From the NCBI GenBank assembly GCA_947095535.1, contig OX352774.1, positions 223,498,965 to 223,562,964 of the forward strand: a DNA stretch of 64,000 nt, in the 5' to 3' direction. The notes below the pieces were generated by a model. The model saw only the letters and a program-made list of their open reading frames with translations, was not told the DNA's origin and searched no databases. The position numbers were made by a program, and so were the translations under genes. Positions within the stretch are counted from its first letter, which is position 1. Each line of letters opens with the position of its first letter. This DNA is from Poecilobothrus nobilitatus (lineage: Eukaryota > Arthropoda > Insecta > Diptera > Dolichopodidae). This document shows, in pieces, positions 24,942-36,769 of this stretch.

Positions 24942-27546
24942 TATATTTTAAAAATTGTGTACGAATAACGATTTGGATTGTGTATTTATATATATATTTA
25001 TAAATTTCAAATATACAAGTATGTAAAACTATAAAATACGATAATAAAAATTTAAGCCATAAATATAACCATGTCACCAAAAAGTATTTGCACTTCATGC
25101 ACTATTTCGTTTAAAATTTATGTAAGGAAATTTATAAATTTCGAAACTTTTTTATTTTAGATCGATCAACCTTTGTAAATCAAAATTACACTTATTGTCC
25201 TTAAAAAAATTGATAAAAGAAATTTGCAGAAACCGTATATATAAGTATTTCGTTGTGTTTCGTTTCCGATTGTTGAAAATCAGGAATACTAAAGGATATT
25301 TTATTCAATTCTTAGTTAAACTGTTTAATTTTGATAAACTAAAATGTTGCCCTGTCCGACAATTAAAACTGTAGTGGATAAATATTGCAATATAATTTAT
25401 GCCAATATACAAAAATTGCAAGTTACAAAATAAGAAGTTATTGTCAATAAATTGGATTGGATACATATGTATAAGGCGAAATATAAAATGTAATAAAAAT
25501 TAAAAAAGCACCAAATGCAATTACAAATTGTGTTGTTTGTTATGTAAACTATTGCTACTTTGGGAAAAATTATCATATATTGAATAGTATATGTATAGTA
25601 TATGCTGATTATTGTTCGGTAATTTCTGTTAATTTATGTATGCTTCCCATTTTTATTTTGTGTTTTTAAAAACTTAATATTTCATTCGATTTTGGTGAGC
25701 CTCAAAAAAATTTTGTTCACTAGATATGTATGTACTTATGTATATAGCTTAATGAAATCTGGAATATATTTTATGACTGAAATAAGACTACCTATGTTTA
25801 AATTTTTCCTGTTTATGCATGATTTTTTTTTTAAACTTTATACATCCAACCCAAATAATCATGTTAGAATAAACATATTTAATTTTTGTGAAATTATTTT
25901 GATATACATATGTATTTTGTAAAAAAGCGCGAAAACGATTTAAGAAACATGTATGTATGTACGTACGTAAATTACAAACTAACTGTCAAAATTTGCTTGA
26001 GGTGATATAATAACGAATGTACCCGGTACCGTAAAGTTATTTTGTTTAGTTTTAGATTTAAGTGTTATCTTTAATTTATTTTCGTTCACATCCCTTACTC
26101 TAGCAAAAGTATGTTTCTTGTTTTAACTTATTTAATTATCATAATGTGAGCTTAAGCGAATAATTTATATAGCAAATTTTGGTGAAGGATTAGATAATAA
26201 AGTATATAGGTGAGATGCAGAGTCAAAAGGGTCTTTTTAACAAAAATATTTTCTATGTGTATAAGTAGTTTGTTTACAAAAACTGAGTTTACCCGCTTCC
26301 ACAAATTTTATAAAATTTTTTTATTCAATTTTTAATTTAAAAAAAAATAATAAAATTCTGGTTGCACGTGGAAATCTATTTGAAATTATGACTCACATAA
26401 GATCTAAGTTGGTCATAATGGGCTTATGACATCTTGCTTACGATGTAGCTTTTAGGCTATATTCTATTGTTTTTTAGTAGGTATTTATTTCTATATATGT
26501 ATTATAAATTCTTTTAAATAACGAAAAAGAAAAAAAACAAGTATTACCGTAAAGTAACTATATACCATAAAGTATATACATACATACTTACTTTATGGTA
26601 TTACCATTGAGATGTCTGACTAACATTAATGATGAAAATAAGAATTTAAGTTCTTTTTTATGACTGTTTCCTCATAAAGGTACATAAGTCCTATGGATCG
26701 CATGGATAGTTGCAGTTACATTATTTCACTGAAGTAAAAATTTCATTTCTTCGTGAATATTTGATCCTATTTTGAATATATATTTGTTTTTTATTTTTAT
26801 TTTTTCTTGACTTTAAAACTTTTTTTTGAATATGAATTATGAATAGAAAAAAAAATTGTACCCTTACCTTTACCTTTTTACATCTAATCTAATCTAATCT
26901 ATAAAACTAATACCCTTTACCTTTTTACATCTTAAATAAAAAAAAAAACGTTAAAATTAGTAGGTATTTTGACTTCTTTGATTTTTCGTTGGAAAAATAA
27001 AATAAATAAATGTGATTATGAAGAATGAGAAATAACAGCCAAATATAATAGTTTTATTTTTTTAATGCAAAGTTTTTCTATGTCTTTGGGGCCCTTAAAA
27101 TTAAAAGAAATTGTGAGTTTTTATTCTACTTGCGTTATCTAACTAACGAAACTGTCATTTTCAAAACCTAAATAATTTATAAATTATCTTGTATTAAAAA
27201 AAAAAGAGTTTAAACATACATATGTATGTGTCTGTAATTACCATCCGAAGAGTGAAAACGCGTTTAAAATTAATTAAAGTATGTAGTATAATTTAAATGT
27301 TAAAATTAAAGCACATTTTGAATTGGGGAAAAAAAATATTATAAGAAAAGATTATAGTAAAAGAACCAATAACATATTTATAAATATAATAATAATGCTT
27401 TATATAATAATAATTGTAATAATGTGATTGATTTCTAATTTATCATTCATTAACATAAAATAAAATATTTTCTGGCTCTATTACTGGCGAATTTAAAAAA
27501 TTTTTCAGCTAGGTACCTACTAAAAAAAGATTTTGGTAAAAAATTT

Positions 27547-27665
27547 AATACATATGCATGTATGTATGCATGTAAGTATAATTTGCTGTATAAAAAAAAA
27601 CACTTACATATTATGTGTACATGCATGCATACATATGCATGTATGTATGTGCATAACCGTATGTA
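27547..27665. repeat. ATGCATGTATG palindromic microsatellite
   Basis: Two tracts of CATATGCATGTATGTATGCA and ACATGCATGCATACATATGC type flank an A-run. Each is largely self-complementary. Confidence 0.8.
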
Positions 27666-29922
27666 GGTACATTCTAACTATTAAGTTCAAAAAATATGAA
27701 GATCGTGAAAAATATCAATGGTGGAAATAATTTACATCACGAAGGTTTTTGTTATGATTCACGAAAACAAAAACATTTTTAAAGTCAAGATAACGAAAGT
27801 TTTGGAAAATTTTAAACACAAAATCATTAATACTCTATGAACATTCCCAAAACTCTTACGCTGCCAAGGTTAAAGTTGCCAAAGATAACGAAAAAAGCAT
27901 CACAAAATAAAAAATGTTATAGACTTCGTTTTTGAGCTACATTACATATAACATGTCAGCGTAACATTATTTGAAGCCATAAACGATCATCACAGATTTC
28001 GAAAAACCTATTTCCTCAGTAGCTAAAGGGGTTTTTTCTTAAACTGAATTTAGAAGATGCATCTGTCACTTAGGTCAAATTATTTGGCGCCCAATGCAAA
28101 AACATAGAGCATCTGTTAAATATGGCAATTACGAAGATATGAGTTTAGAAATTAGAATGATCAAAAAATTACCTTTTTTTTACATGTATAAACATTTATA
28201 TATTATGTCCTTGAATTTTTTCAACGGTAAGTTTGTGGAACATCTTTATTAGATTTATTGAGTAAAAAATTGTTTTTTATTTATACTTTTTGTCCCTTTT
28301 ATGGTTAATTTTGCTGCACAAGCAGTTTTATATCCTTGAATTTTTTCGACTGTAAGTTTCTTGGAGAATGGAGAATTGTAACATATAATACACATATATA
28401 ATAAAATTGTAAATGAATAAATAATGCATCTGATAAATAATTGTAATATTTTTGCAATATGTAATTGAATTGTATAGATAATAAAACAAAAAAATAAGAT
28501 AATTAAAATTATATGTATGGATATACGTTAAAACAATATAATACAGGCTTATGTATAAGTAGGTTGCAATATACTACTAATAATTTAGATAAATAAAGCA
28601 TAAAACAATATTTTATATAATTATAAAACTTAAATAATAAAAACTTATAGAATACATACTTAGTACATAGTAGATAATTATGCAGTATGCAATTTATTAA
28701 TATTAATTAATACATACATATCTAATACATAAATATAAATAAGTAAGTAATACCCCAACTAGAAGCTATCTAGAAGCACTAATTTAAAACAAAAAAAATC
28801 GTGTGATGAATGAGAAGCAATAAATCATGTATTCTACAACGCTTCTAAATAAACGCTTCCGAAGCAAATGGGATCGATTTTTGTTTTTTTTAAAACAAAG
28901 CGAATGAAATATCTTTTTGTATACCTCTGAAATGCATATACATTATTATTATCATGATTATGAATTTTTGTTTTCCATAAAATCATTACGAATTTGTTTC
29001 TGCTTGTTTTATGTTTATATAATAATTGTTAGAAAAAAAATATTAAATTATTCATTGTATTTTGATTTCGCTATAGTGCAAGGTTTTAATTGATCTTTTT
29101 GGTAAGTTTTTTCATAATGCCATTTACCAGTAGCATCTATTATAATATATAATACATACATACATATATAATTTTGTATTTCTGAAGCTGCTAAAAAATG
29201 AAAATTTTGGATTCTTCCATTTTAGAAACAATATGAGAGCTGGATTTCGCGCAGAAACAATAAATTGAATGCAAAAACATTCATTTAATTGATGTAAAAA
29301 TGTTTACATTTTTTTTTTAATTTTTAATGTAAATAATTTATTTTTTTTGAATAGTAGTATTCCATGTGCTTAAATTGAAAATTTTTATATTTTATAATTC
29401 TAATCGGGATAATTTTATAAACAATCAAATTGATCTAAAAATGATTAAACTTTTTAAATTAATAATATTAGTAGTAACTATTTTTTTTATTTGCTTTTTT
29501 TATTTATATAATATGTATGTCGGTAAAATTATTTATTGTTATACAATTTTAATCAAATTAACCTAGTTTTATTTAAAAAGCTTCATAAAAAAGTATATAA
29601 TAAAGGAACTGTAAGAAATATATTAAAAGGAAAACTTGTTTTGTTATTTAATTTATACACTTATAAGATTGAAATATATCCTTCTATAGTTTATTAATGC
29701 ATAGTATTCTACATGCGATCAAAGTCATGCATTCTACATGCCTTCTTAATCCGTCATACCTTCTAGATGCCTTCCCAGTTATTCATTCTGAATTACTCAA
29801 AGGGAAGCTTACGAAGTAAAAGTATAAAAACATTGTTTCTTTTTGTAGCAATAGATGTCCATATGAAAAAAGAAGCAATAAAAGAATGGAACAGGAAGCG
29901 CTTCTTACCTTACTGGGAATGC

Positions 29923-29942
29923 TTCCAGCATGCATGCTGGAA
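29923..29942. repeat. perfect 20-bp palindrome
   Basis: TTCCAGCATGCATGCTGGAA equals its own reverse complement. It sits in a locally G+C-richer patch with repeated GCTTC and GAAGC. Confidence 0.9.
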
Positions 29943-30655
29943 TGCTTCTTTTTCCCGCTGGGACAGAATTAACAAACAAATACATATAAATAAATATAAA
30001 ATAACCAAGAGCGGATAGGCGAGAATAACATATATACAGAGGAGATTTTAAGATAGCAATAGAAAGATTACTATTGCGCCATTACCGCATACAAATTGCA
30101 TATTGAATACATACATACGTGTGAATTTATCGATTTTTATCTTAGTAAAAAAAAAATAAAACACCGAAATTTAAATTCACATTTAAATTTTATTTTTTCT
30201 AAATTTTCAACTTTATAATTTGAAATTGGTCTTAAGACTGACTTTTACAAAGTTTATATTTTTTAAGGTTTTCAAATCTTTATTTATTTTACAAAAACAA
30301 TTTCTTTATCTTAATGCTAATTAATACTAACTAATTAATACTAAAAAAATTTTTTCGAAACAAAATTCAGTATCGAATTACAAAAGAAATTTTTATTTAT
30401 TACAAAATCAATATATTAAACAAATGTTCGTACTGAATATTGTGTAAAACAATTTCACCATAAGTTTAGTTTCATATTACAATACAATGATATAACGTTT
30501 AAAGCAAATATATTTCAAGTGTCATTGAACGTCATTGTGGTAAGTTTCATATTTAATTTTTTTTTTAATATTATATCATTTGGGTGGTAAAATTAAAAGT
30601 CGTAATGCAATTGATCCTATGCTTAGTAAACAAAAATGTAGTTAATTATATTTTT

Positions 30656-31220
30656 GGTATGAAAATGAAAAACATAAAAATAAAAACAAAATTAAGAAAT
30701 GTGAAATTGTTTTATTGTATATATATTTATATTTTAAATTTAATAAATGTGAAATATGCGGGTTTTATCTTTTATTGGAGATAAAATATATTAATCCAAT
30801 ATTGAAATGTGCGAGTTTTATCTTTTATTGGAGGTTCATTACTTACTATCTTGGTTGGGGTTACCAACTGTGACGTAACTTGCGCATTGCACAATATATA
30901 GTGCATTAACACAAATATTGAATTATAAGATCACATTATAAGGTATGAAAATGAAAAACATAAAAATAAAAACAAAATTAAGAAATGTGAAATTGTTTTA
31001 TTGTATATATATTTATATTTTAAATTTAATAAATGTGAAATATGCGGGTTTTATCTTTTATTGGAGATAAAATATATTAATCCAATATTGAAATGTGCGA
31101 GTTTTATCTTTTATTGGAGGTTCATTACTTACTATCTTGGTTGGGGTTACCAACTGTGACGTAACTTGCGCATTGCACAATATATAGTGCATTAACACAA
31201 ATATTGAATTATAAGATCAC
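30656..31220. repeat. two-copy tandem duplication, 286-bp period
   Basis: 30656-30934 and 30942-31220 read the same throughout by eye, from GGTATGAAAATGAAAAACAT to GAATTATAAGATCAC, separated by ATTATAA. Absence of divergence means a very recent duplication or an assembly artefact. Confidence 0.9.
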
Positions 31221-31473
31221 TACGAGAAGTACAAATACAAAGACATGAAGTACCTGTTACATTGATAATTACAAAGGCAAGTCTGTATCCTATTTAAATA
31301 AATACACAGAATAAGTTTATTTAAAGTGTGTGTCAGAAATTTATAATAGGAAGGAGTTGCATGCGAGTACTTTAAATATTGAGTTATAATATATTGCATA
31401 TATTGACTTTGTAGCATATGAGAAGGTTGCATGTTAGAAATTGCATGTAACAAAAGTAAAATATTTAAGCAAG

Positions 31474-32985
31474 ATGGCAGAAGAAGAAAAAAATAGGAAA
31501 AATAGGAAAAATAAGAGCAGGAGCTTCGGTAGCCTAGTGGGTAGGCGTGTGGTGTATTAACCGAAGGAGTGTGGGTTCGATCCCTGCACAGGTCGTAAGT
31601 GTTTTTTTCTTTACATACCTCCCTTACGACCAAATATAATGTAAATATATAGTATATAATATAAACAAAATAAATAATATTAGTATATAATTTAATAATA
31701 GTATAAAAACCTATAGTGGCCTTAGTAGCCGATGGTTCAATAATATTGCATTACATTTATGTATGTAATATTAATATAAATAAATAAATAAATAAGAGCA
31801 CTAAAAAGGATCCACGCAAAAAATGCAACAAGGAGCTAACCAACGAAGACAATGCCCTTCTACGCGATGGCTATTGCAACAAATGGATGTATACGAAATG
31901 TGCAGGAATCACGGATGCTAAGTATGAAAGCATAAAAGAAGTAGTAAACCCGGTATTATGGTTGTGTAAAGATTGTTCAAGAATCTTCAAGAAAGCGGCA
32001 AAAAATACTAGAGGAAATTAACAAAAAACTAAATAAGGTAATAAATAGTAATGGTAGCTCACACACGAATAACATAATCAAAGCGCCTGCAACGATGGCA
32101 GAAATTCTGAAAGCAAGTAACACGGAGTCGGGATACAGGAAACAACAATTCACAAAAACTATAGTAAAAAAGCAGAAAAATGAGCAAACATCCGAAATAA
32201 CAAGGAAGATAATAAAAGAGAAGATATCCCCAACGAACCTAAAAACACCAATAAATATGCTAAAAAACATAAAAAGAAGAGAAATAATTATCAGATCGAA
32301 CAATGAAACAAATAACGAAAAATTAAAAAAAGAGATAGAAAAGGCACTAGGTGTAAACTATAAAGTGAACGACACAAGACAGCTGAACGCAAGGATTAAA
32401 ATAGTGGGAGCCAGAAGGAGCTACACAACGAAAGAATTCAAAAGGGAATTAACGAGCGTAAACCACCAGTTTACAGAAGAAGATGAAGTAAGGATAACAC
32501 ACACAAAACAGGATGGTAAAACAAATAAGTGGACACATTATATTGATGTAGTGGGGAATACATATGAGAAGATGATCAATAAACACATAAACATTGACTG
32601 GAAAACTTACTACGTGAAGGAATTTAAACGGGCTACAATGCTACAAGTGTTTAGGATTCAACCACAAAGCGGCGGAATGTACAAAAAAATTGAGATGTGC
32701 AAAATGTGCGGAGGAACATGAAACTAAGGAGTGTAACAACCTAGCAGTAAGATGCATATACTGTATATCATTCAACAAATATGAGCAGAAAGAAAATACA
32801 CAGTGCACTAATCATAAGGCGATCAGCATTCACTACCGTTGATAGGAAAACATATCAATACAAAAAGAGAGAAAATAGACTACAAATCCAATAAACTTCA
32901 TGATGATTGAGGAGATTAAGGTGATATATGCAAATGCAAGGAGCGTAAGAGGTAAGCTAGATGATCTAGAAGCAGGAAGCTCGTT
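31474..32985 (+). pseudogene. LINE: ORF1 and start of ORF2, truncated, split by a SINE
   Basis: ORF1 starts at 31474 (MAEEEKNRKNRKNKS), is interrupted by the SINE at 31520-31790, and resumes in frame after the duplicated target (TKKDPRKKCNKELTNEDNAL). It enters a PHD-like finger ending WLCKDCSRIFKK; the finger has lost expected metal ligands (Arg and Tyr where Cys and His are usual). After a frameshift near 31990 comes a long charged region (32095-32700), then by another shift two CCHC-type knuckles (CAKCAEEHETKEC, CIYC). ORF2 begins near 32905 with IKVIYANARSVRGKLDDLE, the first strand of an apurinic-type endonuclease, and stops at about 32985. The 5' UTR probably starts after 31220. A jockey/CR1-like clade is likely. 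Confidence 0.8.
31520..31790 (+). mobile_element. tRNA-derived SINE, (AAAT)n-tailed, inserted in LINE ORF1
   Basis: The head is GCTTCGGTAGCCTAGTGGG (box A TAGCCTAGTGG) and GGTTCGATCCC (box B, one mismatch). Next comes a perfect 9-bp stem GGTCGTAAG (31591-31599) / CTTACGACC (31623-31631), a TGGCCTTAGTAGCCGATGG block and an (ATAA)n tail. AATAAGAGCA flanks it at 31510-31519 and 31791-31800. Removing the insert and one duplicate restores the LINE reading frame, so it arrived when that frame was still recognisable. The full-length sister is 60303-60597; a 3' fragment is at 46541-46665. Confidence 0.93.
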
Positions 32986-33239
32986 ATACGAGCCTTAATC
33001 ACTATTAATTGATACAGCATGTTATTGCTATTTATTGCTATTTTTATAATTAATTTTTAAATATTCAAGTAAGTGTTTTAATTTTTATTTATATATTTTC
33101 GAAAGTCATATTCTATACAATTCCACATCAATAAAATATTTTAATTCAAAAACTTAACATTTGTTGCTGAAGTTAATAAAATCACATTAAATAAGTGTAA
33201 AGTCCGGTGACCATTAATAATAGATACAATTCTTTTAGG

Positions 33240-34060
33240 CATTGAATCCACAAGATGTTTGCATTCATTTGGGGTTATGGAAGACCATATTTCTTGATTT
33301 TTTTTCCTTCAAACCAATTATAGTTCGTTGCGGCTCGTTCCTGAAGTTCCGTTTCATTAATCTTCAGAGTGATTCTATAGGATTTAAATCCGAACTAGAT
33401 GATGGCCAATCTAACACATCTATGTTGTTATCGTTTAACCAATATTTAGCTTTTTTGGCCTATGTGATGAGGCTCCATCCTGTTGCAAAGTAAATTCATT
33501 GTATGTTGTTAATGTTGATATTGACGGAATTAAGCTTTCTTCTTCAAACATCAAACTTAGATTCATCGCTAAAAATTATGCTGCTCCACTATCTCGGTAC
33601 CCATTTTTTTTTTTCTTTTGCCCCTAATAACCTTTTTTTCTTTTGCAAAAAGGTTAATAAAGGTTTTTCTTTTGCTTTGAAAATTTAAATGTGTTTAAAA
33701 ACCTTTGTGAAATTTGCTACATGTTACAATTTTTTGAAATGCTTTTATCTTAATATCTAATAGAAGCCATATCCAAACTTATGAAGGGCTTATCTGGTTC
33801 ATTCTTTCCCTACTTTCTTCTCAATTTTATTTGACCATATTTCGGCCAAATTTCGAAGAGTACTTCTTCTATTTTTTCAAATAACAAAAGTCAAGGCTCT
33901 CATATCCCTTTGTGTTAATTTATATTTCCGCCCCCTTTTATTAACACTTGTAAGCGTGGAACCAGGGATTTTAAATTTTTTTATAATGTTTACTATGGTG
34001 GGTCTGGCTAAATCAATTTCTTTCAATTTCAATTTAGAAACAATAAGTTATACCGTATAC
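33240..34060 (-). pseudogene. Tc1-like transposase relic
   Basis: Minus-strand pieces in family order: PTIVNIIKKFKIPGSTLTSV and KRGRKYKLTQRDMRAL (helix-turn-helix and linker), FLAMNLSLMFEE (a decayed SDE-type segment), QQDGASSHRPKK (second catalytic Asp region), WLNDNNIDVLDWPSSSSDLN and PIESL (the catalytic Glu). The Trp after NPIESL is now TGA, and several shifts lie between the blocks. A pogo/Tc1-type DD34E cut-and-paste transposase, long dead. Confidence 0.8.
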
Positions 34061-34139
34061 GACCTTTAGTACTCAAGTACTGCCTGGTCAAAGAGAGTTG
34101 AGTTAGTTAGAGAACGAAAATTGATTTCAAATTGGCAGG

Positions 34140-34600
34140 CTTATTGTGAACAAATTTGTTAATGTTTTGACCTTCAATTTTTTCATGTTGTGTTATGTAA
34201 TCGGAAGAACACATGAGGTGGGATAGTTCCATATTCACGATGTTCGTACCACAAACAAACTTCCCTAATAAGCCTAGAAATTTGAGCTAGAGATGCGCAG
34301 TAGAAACTCGAATTGTTTCTCTTTGAAATGCTTAGAGAGTAGGCATCAAACTTTTAATCTCGTTAAAATAAAAATACACTCTTATAAAGTATCTATAAAA
34401 CAGGGTAAGTTTTCCTTTTAGGCGATGAAGACCAAGTGGAGAGAGCATGAAGGTGTTATTGGCATCATTTATTAGACGAATTGCTCTAAGATTCTTTTTT
34501 TTTATTCTGGTGATAAAACATTTCATAGGTCCTATTTTGTTAATTTTGGTTCTAATATATACATTATTCTGTTCTACTGTACTAGATTCTGTAAACAAAC
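34140..34600 (-). pseudogene. LINE ORF2 C-terminal fragment
   Basis: LRAIRLINDANNTFMLSPL, LHRLKGKLTLFYRYF and NEIKSLMPTL are the post-RT tail of a jockey/CR1-type polyprotein. The decayed end continues as EYGTIPPHVFFRLHN. The complementary plus-strand frame is a shadow. Confidence 0.7.
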
Positions 34601-34609
34601 CCGAAAATA

Positions 34610-35530
34610 AGGAATCACTAAGTCATAAAAACTGTTCTTCTTTCTTGTTTCTTTTTTGGCAAAAGAAAGTCAAATTTTTTTTTTTAATTAGAAATTTTGA
34701 CTTTTTTTATATTTTGATTTGAATTAGGTAGGGACTTTTTTAAATTTTGAATCTGAACTACGAGACAAATTTAATTTTTGGTTCTAAATATTTTAAGATA
34801 TTTTATCGAATCAAGACCCAAATATTTTAAAAAACGTAGTCATTTTTATTTATGTATATAAATGTACTTTGTACATAATTAACATAAATATTAATACATA
34901 TATGGATATAGTTCATTTTCAAATACATTCATTCAAAACTAATTCATTTCATAATATTAAGAACCAAAAATATTTAACAAACTTAAAACCTTTTGAATTT
35001 TACTAAAATGTAAGTACATACATATATTATTAATTAATATAAAATATTAACAAAATAAATTATTCATTTTGTAAAAATTATACATAAGATTGACATCTTT
35101 TAATTTTAACTCATTGAGTACAACTCTATAGCTAAAGATATTAGGCCCCATATGTTTGACCTTTATTTTAGTTTAAAATCAATTTAGTAAAAAAAATGTT
35201 AAGTTAAGTATGCATACATAAATTATTGTGTAATAAATATACATATGTATATGTACATATGTATGTATACATTTGTACCTACATACATAAATAATACATT
35301 TGTACCATACCTACATATGCATAAATAAATTTTTTTATCGATAATAATGATTAATGATATTACTTTTTTTTTTTATTTATTTTTGAACTTTTAACTTAAA
35401 ACTTGATTTTATACTAAGGTATTTATCTTATTAATAATTTTTAATTTATAAAACATTTATAAAAAAATATTGCTAATACAGAAACAGCAATTAAGAACCA
35501 GAAAATACAAAAAACCCTATCAGAAATGAA
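34610..35530. other. gene-free stretch with TACATA microsatellite
   Basis: No gene is seen. A tract of ACATATGTATATGTACATAT type lies at about 35238-35330. Confidence 0.55.
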
Positions 35531-35539
35531 CTAAGTCCG

Positions 35540-36720
35540 TTTTTAAAAAAAAAGTAATAAATAATTGCAAAACTAATAAAAAGCCAGAATTACAAATTAT
35601 TCAATCATTAAAAAATAAAAACATTAGTATAGTATAGTACTAAAGCAGACAAAGGAAATTCTTTAGTTATAATAAATAAAAGTGATTACATAGAACAAAT
35701 GAACAAAACAATAGTAGACTACAAAAAGCTAAATAGAAACCCTCTAACTACATTGGTAAAAACAGCACATCATGAAATACAAAAAGTAATAGAAATTTTC
35801 AATATCTCTAAATGGAAACTGATTGAATCAAATCAATCCTGGTTCTTCTAAGATTATATGGTTAAAGAAAGGTTCATGAACCAGGAATAAAAATGAGACC
35901 AATAGTAAGTACAATTGAAGCACCAACATATAAGTTGACAAAATGGATACTTTCCGAATTTAAAAAAACTTGAAAAACCAGAAGGCCTATATGTCGAGAA
36001 TTCATATGAATTTGTTGAGAAAATTAAAGATGTAACTCTGGAAGGTGAAATTATTGTCTCATTCGATGTAGAAGCATTATATCCTAATGTTCCTATAACA
36101 GAAGCTCTAGAATGTTTAAAAAATTGTCTTATTGAATCGAACCTAAGTGATGAAAAAGTTTCACCTTTTTACAACTTAACGAAAGTGTGTGGGAACCAAA
36201 AACAGTTTCAGTTTAGAGAAAAATTTTTTGAACTTACACAAGGAATAAGTATGGGTCATGCCATGCTTTATTACAAACATTTTTCTAGCCACGTTTGAAA
36301 CAACTTTACAAAAATCTGGGGAAGGATTTGGAAAAGATACGTGGTCGATGTTTTCGCAATAACAAAGAAAAACGATATAGATAAAATTTTAAAAATGATA
36401 AATAGTCCATATACAACAATTAAATACAACACAGTAGAGGCGGAAAAGAACAATAAGATCAATTTCTTAGATAATAAAAAGATAGCAAATTAAATAAGTA
36501 TAGATATTTAAAGGAAACCGACGAACACTTTGAGATTCATCACAAATCATTCATACACGACAAGACCCAACAAGATGGCTAGTTTTCACAGCTTAGTTTA
36601 CAGAATGTGTAAGCTTCCTCTTTCAATATCAAACTTCATAAGATAAAGAATATTAAACAGAAAAATTCTTCAAGCAATAAATGGGTATAATGGTATAAAC
36701 GATGAACAACATTTTCAAAC
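35540..36720 (+). pseudogene. Penelope-like element reverse transcriptase relic
   Basis: Scattered frames follow Penelope order: KADKGNSLVIINKSDYIEQM, then EIIVSFDVEALYPNVPITEA (RT motif A with Asp), FFELTQGISMGH (motif B region), TNIFLATFETTL, RYVVDVFAITKKNDID (the YVDD box with its first Asp now Val), NNKINFLD, and IYRKPTNTLRFITNHSYTT, SFHSLVYRMCKLPLS. Frameshifts and stops separate the parts. The GIY-YIG endonuclease domain usual downstream is not seen. Inactive. Confidence 0.82.
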
Positions 36721-36769
36721 TAACACATTCAAGCAAAGTGTAGTCTGACAGTTTTTTAGACATTTCTTT

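Larger units (their letters stand above)
24950..30655. other. 5.7-kb gene desert
   Basis: Very A+T-rich. No exon, tRNA or transposase motif is recognised on either strand. Structure seen: palindromic ATGCATGTATG tracts (27547-27665), duplicated CCTTTACCTTTTTACATCT near 26868-26930, and a perfect palindrome at 29923. Open frames at 25692, 27533, 29366 and 29767 have no family resemblance. Confidence 0.55.

Noticed and set aside
24950..30655. Hidden multi-exon gene in the desert
   Set aside because: No pair of recognisable exons or family motif was found on either strand despite plausible isolated splice-like words.
31977..32303. Minus-strand 108-residue hydrophobic protein
   Set aside because: It is the antisense of the Lys-rich LINE ORF1; its hydrophobicity is a by-product of A-rich codons read backwards.
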